Notes under the pieces: generated by a model
Seen by the model: the letters and a program-made list of their open reading frames with translations, nothing else
Told to the model about the DNA's origin: nothing
The model's database searches: none
Shown: positions 1 through 8,216 of the stretch, in pieces
Position numbering within the stretch: position 1 is the stretch's first letter
Layout of the letters: each line of letters opens with the position of its first letter
Position numbers and translations under genes: made by a program
Assembly (NCBI GenBank): GCA_963777905.1
Contig: CAVZSM010000004.1
Location: forward strand, 105,034-169,033
DNA: 64,000 bases
Reading direction: 5' to 3'
DNA from: Trebonia sp963777905
GTDB lineage: Bacteria > Actinomycetota > Actinomycetes > Streptosporangiales > Streptosporangiaceae

Positions 1-435
1 CATCATCGACACGGACCCGCCGCCCCCGGCCGGCAGGGTGACGTTGCCCGCGTAGGCGAAGTGAGCCAGGGTGGCCGAGCCGGCGGTGAGCACCTCGGTG
101 GCCGCCGACGCTACCAGGCCCGGGTCCGCGCTGGCGTTCTTCTGCGCCGCCTTCTTGCCGTTCGCCTTCGCGGTTCCGCTGGCGGACGGGCCGGCCGACA
201 GCGAGGTCCCCACCGGTAGCGAGACCGAGGGCAGCGGGAGCGGGTTGGGCGACGCTGAGGAGGACGCCGACGGTGCCGGAGTCGGCGAGGACGTGGGGCC
301 GAAACAGATGCCCAGGATGCACGTCTGGGCCGGCTGCGACCGCGTCGCCGCACTGGCACCTCCCGCGCCCACGGTACCGAGAATCCCGGCCACCAGCGCG
401 AGCGACAGCGCGGTGACCGTGAGCGGTCGTCTCAC
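1..435 (-). CDS. Secreted protein with signal peptide, partial (runs off left edge)
   Basis: The frame opens at a GTG (435-433) that overlaps the TGA of the upstream DUF6114 gene (GTGA) and stays open for 145 codons to the window edge. The first ~30 residues form a signal peptide: VRRP, then a hydrophobic stretch (LTVTALSLALVAGILGTVGA), then a likely cleavage after GGASA. Next come a short Cys-containing segment (CILGICFG) and a low-complexity Pro/Ser/Ala linker. I do not recognise the mature domain. The context (DUF6230, DUF6114, then this gene, translationally coupled) suggests a product exported and acting with those two envelope proteins. The C-terminus lies outside the window. Confidence 0.7.
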   Translation of the reverse strand, partial: MRRPLTVTALSLALVAGILGTVGAGGASAATRSQPAQTCILGICFGPTSSPTPAPSASSSASPNPLPLPSVSLPVGTSLSAGPSASGTAKANGKKAAQKNASADPGLVASAATEVLTAGSATLAHFAYAGNVTLPAGGGGSVSMM

Positions 436-842
436 TGCATCGCCGCCGGTTCCGCGCTCTGCTCCACGGCCTCCTCTGGCTCTCCTGGCTCCCAGGCGAA
501 CGCGATCGCGCCGCCGACCATGGCGAGCAGCATGCCGATGAAGAAACCGCCGAGGTTGGACGTCGGGAACGAAACGATGCCGAGGACGATGCCTGCGATC
601 CCGTAGAAGACCCGGTGCAGCGGGTTGACCCAGATCATGATCCCCGCCGCGATCAGCAGCAGCCCGATCAGTACACCGAACACCCCGCCGATCCCGATAT
701 AGATAACCAGCTTGATCGCGCCGTGGCCGAGGTCGCCGCCGAGCGGGATCAGCAGCAGCTCAAGGCCGGCGAGCAGAAGCAGCAGACCGCCCGTGAAAGG
801 GCGGGTGCGCCGCCATGCCCGGAAGCGCTCGCGCTTCGTCAT
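432..842 (-). CDS. DUF6114 family membrane protein
   Basis: A 136-residue protein with a basic N-terminus (MTKRERFRAWRRTRPFTGG) followed by four closely spaced hydrophobic segments (about residues 18-35, 41-68, 77-92 and 97-116) and an acidic C-terminal tail. Size, the RPFTGG opening and topology match the actinobacterial DUF6114 family, whose function is unknown. It lies 3 bp after the DUF6230 gene and overlaps the next secreted-protein gene by 4 bp, so the three should be co-transcribed and translationally coupled. The family name rests on recognition of the pattern and the neighbour pair. No catalytic motif is visible. Confidence 0.8.
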   Translation of the reverse strand: MTKRERFRAWRRTRPFTGGLLLLLAGLELLLIPLGGDLGHGAIKLVIYIGIGGVFGVLIGLLLIAAGIMIWVNPLHRVFYGIAGIVLGIVSFPTSNLGGFFIGMLLAMVGGAIAFAWEPGEPEEAVEQSAEPAAMQ

Positions 843-845
843 GGT

Positions 846-1472
846 TCAGCAGCTCCCACCGAACCCGATGCTGAGCCCAGGCAGCGTGAACGTGCCTGCC
901 GTGGTCAGCCAGGTGTGCTGCACCAGGTTGTCGATGGTGATCGAGTCGGCCTGCTGCCCGAACCCGCCGGCCTGACCCGCGGTGCCCGGATCCTCGGTGA
1001 GCGTCCCGGCGTCCTGGCCGATCGTGATGTTCTTGAACACCGCCTGGCTGCCGGTCTGGCCGCTGGCGTCGACGATCAGGTTGTCCGCGCTCACGTCGTT
1101 GCCGCCGCCGCCCGCGGTCAGCCGCAGGATGACGGGGCCGACCTTGACGCTCTGGCAGAGGTTGGACAGCGTGGCGTGGTGAATGGCGGAGACGATGACC
1201 GGCTGGGTCCCGTTGCCCTGGCTGAGCGAGCTGCCAAACTGCTCGAAACCGGTCCCCGTCAGCTGGGTGGCGGTGACGAGGAACTCCTGGCCGGACACCG
1301 AGATGCTCGACGCGATCGCGCCTTGCGCGGTCAGCCCGACGAGGATGCCCGCGACCACGCCGGCCGGCACGGCCGCCATCGCGAACCGCCGCCACTTGAT
1401 CTTGCCCTTCGCCTGAGGCCTGGCCGCGCGCGGCGCCTCATGCCGCCCAATCCTGCTGTTTTCAACCGACAT
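846..1472 (-). CDS. DUF6230 family secreted/anchored protein
   Basis: The protein is 208 residues from the ATG at 1472, chosen because AAAGGGA lies just upstream and the N-terminus (MSVENSRIGRHEAPRA) is plausible. A longer frame reaching 1535 adds 21 residues without support. After a basic region (KGKIKWRRF) comes one hydrophobic segment (about residues 33-52), a signal anchor or signal peptide. The rest is Ser/Thr/Gly-rich with beta-type periodicity and ends GLSIGFGGSC. It matches DUF6230, found next to DUF6114 in Streptomyces and relatives. The function is unknown and it is probably a cell-surface protein. It is the first gene of the leftward DUF6230-DUF6114-secreted protein operon. Confidence 0.8.
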   Translation of the reverse strand: MSVENSRIGRHEAPRAARPQAKGKIKWRRFAMAAVPAGVVAGILVGLTAQGAIASSISVSGQEFLVTATQLTGTGFEQFGSSLSQGNGTQPVIVSAIHHATLSNLCQSVKVGPVILRLTAGGGGNDVSADNLIVDASGQTGSQAVFKNITIGQDAGTLTEDPGTAGQAGGFGQQADSITIDNLVQHTWLTTAGTFTLPGLSIGFGGSC

Positions 1473-1651
1473 GGCGTTCCCTTTCGGGGCTCTCCATGGT
1501 GCACATGTCCGCGGCGGGATCGCGATGCCCGGCACCGATGACGGGTTAACTGGGTGCGAATGAGGTGCGCCACACCCTGCATTGCAGGGAAGTTACTCTC
1601 CAGTAAAGTAGCCGTCAAGCGCTTCAGGGAAACAAGACTTCTAACAAAAGG

Positions 1652-3481
1652 TCACAATTCGAGAGCGCTCGCGGCCTCGAGCCAGCGCTCTTCGAGGACC
1701 TCCCTCTCAGCCTGCACGGTACGCAGCTCGGCGCCGAGTTCGGTGAGCTTTTCATAATCCGTCGCGTTCGCGGCCAGTTCCGTGTGCAGCACGTCCTCCC
1801 GGGCCGCGGCGCGCTCGATCTGCCGCTCAAGGCGCTGCAGTTCCTTGCGGGCGGCACGCTCGGCCGCCGAGCCGGGGGCCAGGCCGTCACCGGATTCCGC
1901 TGGCGCCGCGGGACCCGGCCGCGCGGGCCCCTGCGCCGGGGCCGCCGCCAGCGCGGCGCGGCGGGCCCGGACGCGCTCCAGGTAGTCGTCCACGCCGCCG
2001 GGCAGCGCGGAGATCCTGCCGTCGCCGAGCAGTGCGTCGACGTGATCGGTGATCCGCTCGAGGAAGTAGCGGTCGTGGCTGACCACGACGAGGGTGCCCG
2101 GCCAGCCGTCGAGCAGGTCCTCGAACTCGGTGAGCATCTCGATGTCGAGATCGTTGGTCGGCTCGTCGAGCAGCAGCACGTTCGGCTCGGTCATCAGCAG
2201 CCGGAGCATCTGCAGCCGCCGCCGCTCACCGCCGGACAGGTCGGCGACCGGGGTCCACTGCCGCTCGGCGGAGAATCCGAGCCGCTCGAGCAGCTGCCCC
2301 GCCGACAGTTCTCGCCTGCCGACCTGAATGCGCAGCCGGATCTCCTCAACGGCCTCGCGCACCCGCTGCGCCTGGTCCAGCTCGGTGAGCTCCTGCGACA
2401 GGTGCCCGATCCGCACGGTCGCGCCGCGCACGACGTGACCCGTCACCCGGACACCGCCGCCGGCCGCGCCGTCGCCCGGCGCGCCCGGGCCGATCTCCCC
2501 GGCGAGCAGCCGCAGCAGCGAGGTCTTGCCCGCGCCGTTGACCCCGACCAGCCCGGCGCGTTCCCCGGGGCCGAGCCGCCACGTCACGTGGTCGAGGAGC
2601 ACCCGGTCCCCCGCGGTGAGCGTGACGTCCTCGAGCTCGAGCACGGTCTTGCCGAGCCGGGCGGTCGCCATCCGGGTCAGCTCCGCGGTGTCCCTGGCGG
2701 GCGGCTCCGCGGCGATCAGCGTGTTCGCCGCCTGCACCCGGAACTTCGGCTTGGTGCTGCGGGCCTGCGGCCCGCGCCGCAGCCAGGCCAGTTCCTTGCG
2801 GGCCAGGTTGCGCCGCCGCTGCTCGCCCGCCTCAGCGGCGGCCTGCCGCTCGGCTTGCGCCAGCACGTAGGCCGAGTACCCGCCGTCCGTCTGGTAGACC
2901 TGCCCGTCGGCGACCTCCCACGTCTCGTCGCAGGCGGTGTCGAGCAGCCAGCGGTCGTGGCTGACCACGACGAGCGCGCCGCCGCGGTCCCGCAGGTGCC
3001 GGCCGAGCCAGTCGATCGCCTCGATGTCCAGGTGGTTGGTGGGCTCGTCGAGCAGCAGGATGTCGCGTTCGGCGGCGAGCAGGGCGGTGAGCGCGACCCG
3101 CCGCCGCTCGCCGCCGGACAGCCGCCGCACGTCGGAGTCCAGGCTGATGCCGGCGAGCAGCTCGGCGGCCACCGAACGTGCCCGTGGTTCCCGTTCCCAC
3201 GTCCCGCCGGCGTACCTGGCGCCGAACGCGATCTCGCCGACGATGCCCGACAGCGCCTCGCCCTGCGGCAGGTAGCCCGTGCGCAGCCCGGACGTCCTGG
3301 CGATCCGCCCGCTGTCCGGCTCGGCCGTGCCGGCGAGCAGGGCGAGCAGCGTCGACTTGCCCGCTCCGTTGCGGCCGACGACGCCGATGCGCTCATCCTC
3401 ATTGATGCCGAGCGAGACGCCGTCGAGCGCCACGCGGGGGCCGTAGGCCTTCGCGATTCTTTCGAGGCTGATCAGGTTCAT
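1652..3481 (-). CDS. ABC-F family ATP-binding protein
   Basis: A 609-residue protein with two ABC ATPase domains and no membrane segments. Walker A motifs are GRNGAGKST near residue 37 and GVNGAGKTS in the second half. Each half has an LSGGE(R/K)RR signature and a LLLDEPTN(H/D)LDI Walker B. The linker between the cassettes (QAERQAAAEAGEQRRRNLARKE) is the ABC-F arm/linker type, and the C-terminal ~90 residues form a charged coiled coil (ERAARKELQRLERQIERAAARE). This is the Uup/EttA-like architecture of soluble ABC-F proteins that act at the ribosome. The exact subtype (translation factor or resistance) cannot be fixed. ATG at 3481 overlaps the ispE stop by 4 bp (ATGA), so it is coupled to ispE. 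Confidence 0.92.
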   Translation of the reverse strand: MNLISLERIAKAYGPRVALDGVSLGINEDERIGVVGRNGAGKSTLLALLAGTAEPDSGRIARTSGLRTGYLPQGEALSGIVGEIAFGARYAGGTWEREPRARSVAAELLAGISLDSDVRRLSGGERRRVALTALLAAERDILLLDEPTNHLDIEAIDWLGRHLRDRGGALVVVSHDRWLLDTACDETWEVADGQVYQTDGGYSAYVLAQAERQAAAEAGEQRRRNLARKELAWLRRGPQARSTKPKFRVQAANTLIAAEPPARDTAELTRMATARLGKTVLELEDVTLTAGDRVLLDHVTWRLGPGERAGLVGVNGAGKTSLLRLLAGEIGPGAPGDGAAGGGVRVTGHVVRGATVRIGHLSQELTELDQAQRVREAVEEIRLRIQVGRRELSAGQLLERLGFSAERQWTPVADLSGGERRRLQMLRLLMTEPNVLLLDEPTNDLDIEMLTEFEDLLDGWPGTLVVVSHDRYFLERITDHVDALLGDGRISALPGGVDDYLERVRARRAALAAAPAQGPARPGPAAPAESGDGLAPGSAAERAARKELQRLERQIERAAAREDVLHTELAANATDYEKLTELGAELRTVQAEREVLEERWLEAASALEL

Positions 3482-4407
3482 CGTTCGATCACGGTGGCAC
3501 CGGGCACCGGGCCGCTCGCTCGCGTCACCGTCCGGCAGACACCCGCGCCGGACAGCGCGACCGCGAGGTCGGTCGCGTGCCTGGCGTCGCGCGCGAGGAA
3601 CAAGCAGGTCGGACCCGACCCGGAAACCAGCGCGCCGAGCGCGCCGGACTCGCGGCCGACGTCGAGCGTCTTGCGCAGCGCGGGGAACAGCGAGATCGCG
3701 GGAGCTTGCAGGTCGTTGCTGAGCGATCGGCCGAGCCGCTCCAGGTCACCGGCCCGCAGCGCCGCCATCAGCTCCGTGCTCAGCTCGGGCTCGGCGGCCT
3801 TGCCAGCCCGGCCGTCCGCGGCCCGCAGCCGGTCCAGCGTGCCGTACACCTCGGGCGTGGACAGGGCGCCGTCGGCGAACGCGAGCACCCAGTGGTACCT
3901 GGCGGCAGGCATCAGCGCGGGGGTGAGCCGCTCGCCACGGCCGCGGCCCACCGCGGTCCCGCCGAGCACCGCGAACGCCACGTCGCTGCCGACCCCGGCG
4001 GCAATCTCGCACAGCTCTCGCACCGGCAGCCCGGCCCGCCACAGCTCGTTGCAGCCGACCAGCGCCGCCGCGGCGTCCGCGCTGCCGCCGGCCAGCCCGG
4101 CCGCGACGGGAATCCGCTTGTTGATCGTCACTGCCACCCCGGGGCCAGCCTGCGCCGCGACCACCGCGCGCAGCGCGCGCACGGCGCGCAGCGCCAGGTT
4201 GTCACCGTCCGCGGGCACCTGACCGGCGCCCTCGCCGGTCACCGCCACACTGTCCGCCTCGGCGGCCGCCACGCTGACCATGTCGAACAGCCCGATCGCG
4301 TGGAACACGGTCACCAGGCCGTGGTACCCGTCCGGCCGCAGCGGTCCCACCGCGAGCTGAAGGTTGATCTTCGCGGGCACCCGCACGGTCACACTCGTCA
4401 CGATCAA
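3478..4407 (-). CDS. ispE: 4-diphosphocytidyl-2-C-methyl-D-erythritol kinase
   Basis: GHMP-family kinase of the non-mevalonate isoprenoid pathway. It phosphorylates the 2-OH of CDP-methylerythritol in the cytoplasm. Visible motifs are VPAKINLQLAVG at the N-terminus, the GHMP ATP-binding loop PVAAGLAGGSADAAAAL near residue 100, and the C-terminal GSGPTCLFLA. Length (309 aa) is normal. The open frame begins at TTG 4407; a GTG two codons in (4401) is an equally good start. Either way it abuts or overlaps the end of the repaired ksgA frame (TGA at 4406-4404). The ksgA-ispE-ABC-F order is common in actinobacteria and supports the call. Confidence 0.95.
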   Translation of the reverse strand: MIVTSVTVRVPAKINLQLAVGPLRPDGYHGLVTVFHAIGLFDMVSVAAAEADSVAVTGEGAGQVPADGDNLALRAVRALRAVVAAQAGPGVAVTINKRIPVAAGLAGGSADAAAALVGCNELWRAGLPVRELCEIAAGVGSDVAFAVLGGTAVGRGRGERLTPALMPAARYHWVLAFADGALSTPEVYGTLDRLRAADGRAGKAAEPELSTELMAALRAGDLERLGRSLSNDLQAPAISLFPALRKTLDVGRESGALGALVSGSGPTCLFLARDARHATDLAVALSGAGVCRTVTRASGPVPGATVIER

Positions 4408-5383
4408 GGAAGCCTACTTGCCGCCGCGACACGTGCGAACTCGGCGATCCCGAGGGACTCGCCGCGCGCGCGGGGGTCGACACAAGCGGCGCGCAGCAGC
4501 CGTTCCGCCTCGGCCGGGGAGCCGGCCAGCCGGCCAGCGCGGCGCGCAGCGTCTTGCGGCGCTGGCCGAACGCGGCGTCAATGACAGCGAACACCTCTTG
4601 CCTGCTCGCCGAGGTCGCCGGAGGATCGCGGCGGGTGAACGCGACCAGCTTCGAGTCCACGTTAGGCACCGGCCAGAACACGCTGCGCGGCACGACGCCC
4701 GCCGGGCGCACCGCCGCGAACCAGGCCAGCTTCGCCGACGGCCCGCCGTACACCCGGCTGCCCGGCCCCGCGCACATCCGGTCCGCGACTTCCGCCTGCA
4801 CCATGACGACGCCCCGCTCGAGCGACGGCAACGCGGCCAGCAGGTGCAGCACCACGGGCACCGCCACGTTGTACGGCAGGTTGGCGGCCAGCACCGTCGG
4901 CGCCCACGGCAGTTCCACGCCGGTTCCGCGCTCCCGCCTCCGGCCGGCGGCTCGGCCGTCGGCGTGCCCGCTGGCCTGGCTGCTGCCGATGGCGCGGTCG
5001 TCCGTGTGGTCGCGCGCGGCGCCAGGCCCGACCACGTGCAGCGCGTCCGCCTGGACGACCAGGAATTGCCCGGCGACGCCCGGGGCGCGGTCCGCTACTG
5101 TCCGCGGCAGCTCCGCTGCCAGCGCCGCGTCGATCTCCACCGCGACCAGCCGCGCGTCCGAGCCGGCCGAAGCCTCGAGCAGCGCGAGCGTCAGCGACCC
5201 GAGACCAGGCCCGACCTCGAGGACCACATCGCCGTCGCGCGGCGCGGCGAGCGCGGCGATCCGCCGCACGGTGCCCTGCTCGACCACGAAGTTCTGCCCG
5301 AGCCGCTTGGTCGGCCGAACCCCGAGCCTGCCCGCTATGTCGCGAATGTCCCTCGCGCCAAGCAGCCGCACTCCCGCGGTCAT
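4404..5383 (-). CDS. ksgA: 16S rRNA adenine N6-dimethyltransferase, C-terminus frameshifted
   Basis: RsmA/KsgA dimethylates two adjacent adenines in helix 45 of 16S rRNA. The start ATG at 5383 gives MTAGVRLLGARDIRDIAGRL. Motifs are RLGQNFV, the SAM-binding VLEVGPGLGSLTLALLE, and the catalytic NLPYN. About 30 extra residues (Arg/Gly/Asp-rich) sit between the QADAL segment and NLPYN. After RKTLRAALAGW the annotated frame turns into Pro/Arg/Ser-rich nonsense that runs on into ispE. Reading one base differently near 4525 restores GSPAEAERLLRAA..., a normal KsgA tail ending at TGA 4406-4404, for 326 aa in total. This looks like loss of one G in a GGG run: either a real frameshift or a sequence error. 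Confidence 0.88.
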
Positions 5384-5398
5384 GGCCGGCCAAGGCGG

Positions 5399-5572
5399 TC
5401 GATGGCCCATCGACCGCCTTCTATGGGGGACGATGGCCCATCGACCGCCTTCGGTGCCCCCGGCCCCGGCCCCGGCCCAACGTGGTCAATGGCCCATCCA
5501 CTTCGTTCGCCAACGTGCTCGATGTCACATCGACCACGCTCTTTGGTAGACGATGTCACATCGACCACGTTC
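5399..5572. repeat. Five-unit 23-bp operator-like repeat array
   Basis: Five copies of a 23-bp unit occur at 5399-5421, 5430-5452, 5486-5508, 5519-5541 and 5550-5572. Units 1 and 2 contain CGATGGCCCATCGACCGCC and units 4 and 5 contain CGATGTCACATCGACCACG. Unit 3 is a diverged copy (CAATGGCCCATCCACTTCG). The core is a small palindrome, CGATG-N3-CATCG. Start-to-start distances are 31, 56, 33 and 31 bp, so most are three helical turns apart. A (GGCCCC)n-like run separates units 2 and 3. The array fills the gap between tatD and ksgA and ends 15 bp before the ksgA ATG. Confidence 0.85.
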
Positions 5573-5596
5573 GAGGGCGAGGGCGGGGGCATGGCG

Positions 5597-6418
5597 TTAC
5601 CAGGCGAAGACGCGGGAGCCGGTCGCCTGGAGCGTCGCGCAGAAGTCCGCCAGGTCGAGGTTCTTCAGCGACGCCAGGAAACGGACCGTGTAGGCGGTCA
5701 TCGCCGGGGAGTTCGGCTTGCCGCGGTGCGGCACCGGTGTCAGGTACGGCGCGTCCGTCTCCGCCAGGAGAAGCTCAGCCGGCGCGACCAGCGCCGCCTC
5801 CCGGAGCGCGTCCGCGTTCTTGAACGTCACGTTGCCCGCGAAGCTCATCACGTACCCGGCTTCGGCGCAGGCCCTGGCCATGTCAGCGTCGCCAGAGAAG
5901 CAGTGGAAGATCACGCTGTACGGCCGCCACGGCGCGTACTCCGCCAGGATGGCGAGCACGTCGGAGTGCGCCTCGCGGTCGTGGATCATCAGCGTCTTCC
6001 CGGTCCGCCTGGCGATCTCGATGTGCGCGCGGAACCACGCGCGCTGCACGTCACGCGGCGACCAGTCCCGGTAGTAGTCCAGCCCGGTCTCGCCGATCGC
6101 GACCACCGTGGGCGACGCGGCCAGCGCCTCGACCGCGGCGAGCACCGTGTCGCGGGCGGCGTCCACCGGAGCGGTCTCGTTCGGGTGGATCGCCACCGCG
6201 GCGTAGACCTCCGGATACTCCGCGGCGCACGCGACCGACCACTGCGACGACGGGATGTCGCACCCGACGTTGACCACCCGCGAGATGCCGGCCGACCGGG
6301 CCGCTGCGAGCACCCCGTCGACCGGCAGCCCCATGATGTCCATGTGCGTGTGGGCATCGAACGCGCCAGGGAAAGGCAGGCGGTCCGCTGGAACCACGGG
6401 CCCGTTCGGACTACTCAT
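5597..6418 (-). CDS. tatD: TatD family metal-dependent hydrolase (DNase-type)
   Basis: A 273-residue TIM-barrel amidohydrolase of the TatD/YcfH family, linked to 3'-5' exonuclease activity on damaged DNA. Metal-ligand motifs are present: AFDAHTHMDI (family usually has D-H-C/T-H), the IGETGLDYYRDWS segment, MIHDREAH, FHCFSGD, and the C-terminal LAETDAPYL. I chose ATG 6418 rather than 6448 because it overlaps the metG stop (ATGAGTAG), which fits translational coupling. It lies directly downstream of metG, a common pairing in bacteria. The product is cytoplasmic. Confidence 0.93.
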   Translation of the reverse strand: MSSPNGPVVPADRLPFPGAFDAHTHMDIMGLPVDGVLAAARSAGISRVVNVGCDIPSSQWSVACAAEYPEVYAAVAIHPNETAPVDAARDTVLAAVEALAASPTVVAIGETGLDYYRDWSPRDVQRAWFRAHIEIARRTGKTLMIHDREAHSDVLAILAEYAPWRPYSVIFHCFSGDADMARACAEAGYVMSFAGNVTFKNADALREAALVAPAELLLAETDAPYLTPVPHRGKPNSPAMTAYTVRFLASLKNLDLADFCATLQATGSRVFAW

Positions 6419-8213
6419 TACCGGCGAGCCGGGCGATTTCCTCGTCAACTACTGACTGGTCCAGCTTGGCGAACAGCGGGACGGGGACGGCCAGCGGTGT
6501 GCCAGCCGCGATCGGCCGCGTTGCCCACCGGAAGGACGAGTCGTAGGAGCCGGTGATGACCGGGTACGACGGGCCGCCCTCCTCGTCCACCGTCTCGATC
6601 CGCGGCAGGCCCGACCAGGATCCAGTGCCGCCGAGCATCTCGTACACGGCCTGCGACGACCGCGGCAGGAACGGCGTGAGCATCGTCTTCGCGTCGTCCA
6701 CCGCCTGCAGCGCGACGTGCAGGATCGTCCGCATCCGCGCCGGGTCGGACTCGCGCAGCTTCCACGGCGCCTGCTCGGAGAAGTACTTGTTCGCCTCGGC
6801 CACCGCGTGCATCGCCTCGTTGATGGCGAACTTGAACCGCGAGCGCGACAGGTGCTCGCCGACCGAGTCGAACGCCTGCCTGGACGTCTCGAGCAGCGCG
6901 TGATCGGCTGCGGTCAGCTCGCCTGGCCCGGGAATCGACCCGATGTTCCGCGCCGCGAACGACACCGCACGGTTGACCAGGTTCCCCCAGGTGGCGACCA
7001 GCTCGTCGTTGTTGCGCCGGACGAACTCGCTCCAGGTGAAGTCCGTGTCCTGGTTCTCGGGTCCGGCGACCGCCACGTAGTAGCGCAGCGCGTCCACGTC
7101 GTAGCGGTCCAGGAAATCCCGCACGTAGATGACCACCTGGCGGGAGGAAGAGAACTTGCGGCCCTCCATCGTCAGGTATTCGCTGCTCACCACTTCGGTC
7201 GGGAGATTCAGTATTCCGAACGGGCCCGGGGTTCCTCCCTTTGATCCCTTCCCCGCGTACCCGAGCAGCATCGCGGGCCAGATCTCCGCATGGAAGGTGA
7301 TGTTGTCCTTGCCCATGAAGTAGTAGGACTCGGCGCTCGGGTCGTTCCACCAGGCACGCCAGGCGTCCGGGTCGCCGGAGCGGCGGGCCCACTCGATGCT
7401 CGCCGACAGGTAGCCGATGACCGCGTCGAACCAGACGTAGATCTTCTTGTCCGGCCGGTCCCGCCAGCCGTCGAGCGGCACGGGCACGCCCCAGTCAAGG
7501 TCCCTGGTGATGGCCCGCGGGCGCAGGTCGTCGAGCAGGTTGAGGGAGAACTTGAGCACATTCGGCCGCCACTGGCCCGACTTGGACTGCAGCCAGGCGC
7601 CGAGCACCTCGGTGAACGCGGGCAGGTCGAGGAAGTAGTGCTCCTGCTCCACGAACAGCGGCGTCTCGCCGTTGATCCGCGACCTCGGGTTGATCAGGTC
7701 GGTCGGGTCCAGCTGGTTGCCGCAGTTGTCGCACTGGTCGCCGCGCGCGCTCGGGTAGCCGCAGATCGGGCAGGTGCCCTCGATGTAGCGGTCCGGCAGC
7801 GTGCGCCCGGTGGACGGGGAGATCGCGCCGAGCGTCGCCTTCGGGAAGATGTACCCGTTGCGCAGCAGCGTGCTGAAGATCTCCTGGGTCACCGCGTAGT
7901 GGTTGCGGGTGGTGGTCCTGGTGAACAGGTCGTAGCTAATGCCGAGGTTCGCCAGGTCGCCCGCGATGACCTCGTTGTACCGGTCGGCGACCTCGCGGGG
8001 GGAGATGCCCTCCTTGTCGGCCTGGACCGTGATCGGGGTGCCGTGCTCGTCGGTGCCGGACACCATGAGCACCTTGTTGCCTGCCATCCGCTGGTACCGG
8101 CTGAACATGTCGCTGGGGATCGCGAAGCCGGAAACGTGCCCGATGTGCCGCGGGCCGTTGGCGTACGGCCAGGCCGGCGCGGCGAGGATGTGCTTGGGAT
8201 TAGCGGATGGCAT
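6411..8213 (-). CDS. metG: Methionyl-tRNA synthetase
   Basis: Class I aminoacyl-tRNA synthetase charging tRNA-Met; 600 aa, cytoplasmic. The N-terminus carries the PAWPYANGPRHIGHVSGF HIGH-type motif. A four-cysteine zinc knuckle (CPICGYPSARGDQCDNCG) lies near residue 145. The KMSKS-like loop reads KFSSS within MEGRKFSSSRQVVIYV. The anticodon-binding alpha-helical domain follows, and there is no C-terminal EMAP/Trbp domain. Start ATG 8213 is 3 bp after the stop of the upstream GT2 gene, so the two are probably co-transcribed. The tatD gene overlaps its 3' end. Confidence 0.97.
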   Translation of the reverse strand: MPSANPKHILAAPAWPYANGPRHIGHVSGFAIPSDMFSRYQRMAGNKVLMVSGTDEHGTPITVQADKEGISPREVADRYNEVIAGDLANLGISYDLFTRTTTRNHYAVTQEIFSTLLRNGYIFPKATLGAISPSTGRTLPDRYIEGTCPICGYPSARGDQCDNCGNQLDPTDLINPRSRINGETPLFVEQEHYFLDLPAFTEVLGAWLQSKSGQWRPNVLKFSLNLLDDLRPRAITRDLDWGVPVPLDGWRDRPDKKIYVWFDAVIGYLSASIEWARRSGDPDAWRAWWNDPSAESYYFMGKDNITFHAEIWPAMLLGYAGKGSKGGTPGPFGILNLPTEVVSSEYLTMEGRKFSSSRQVVIYVRDFLDRYDVDALRYYVAVAGPENQDTDFTWSEFVRRNNDELVATWGNLVNRAVSFAARNIGSIPGPGELTAADHALLETSRQAFDSVGEHLSRSRFKFAINEAMHAVAEANKYFSEQAPWKLRESDPARMRTILHVALQAVDDAKTMLTPFLPRSSQAVYEMLGGTGSWSGLPRIETVDEEGGPSYPVITGSYDSSFRWATRPIAAGTPLAVPVPLFAKLDQSVVDEEIARLAGNE

Positions 8214-8216
8214 GCC

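Noticed and set aside
1784..4222. 812-codon rightward open frame
   Set aside because: It is antisense to the ABC-F and ispE genes, has no domain and shows the Arg/Gly/Pro-rich composition of GC-rich shadow frames.
5399..5572. CRISPR array
   Set aside because: Five short units with unequal spacers (8-33 bp) that are not spacer-like, a palindromic core and no cas genes.
5380..5592. 70-codon leftward frame across the repeat array
   Set aside because: Its peptide is only the translation of the palindromic repeats; no RBS, and the repeat units differ in frame.
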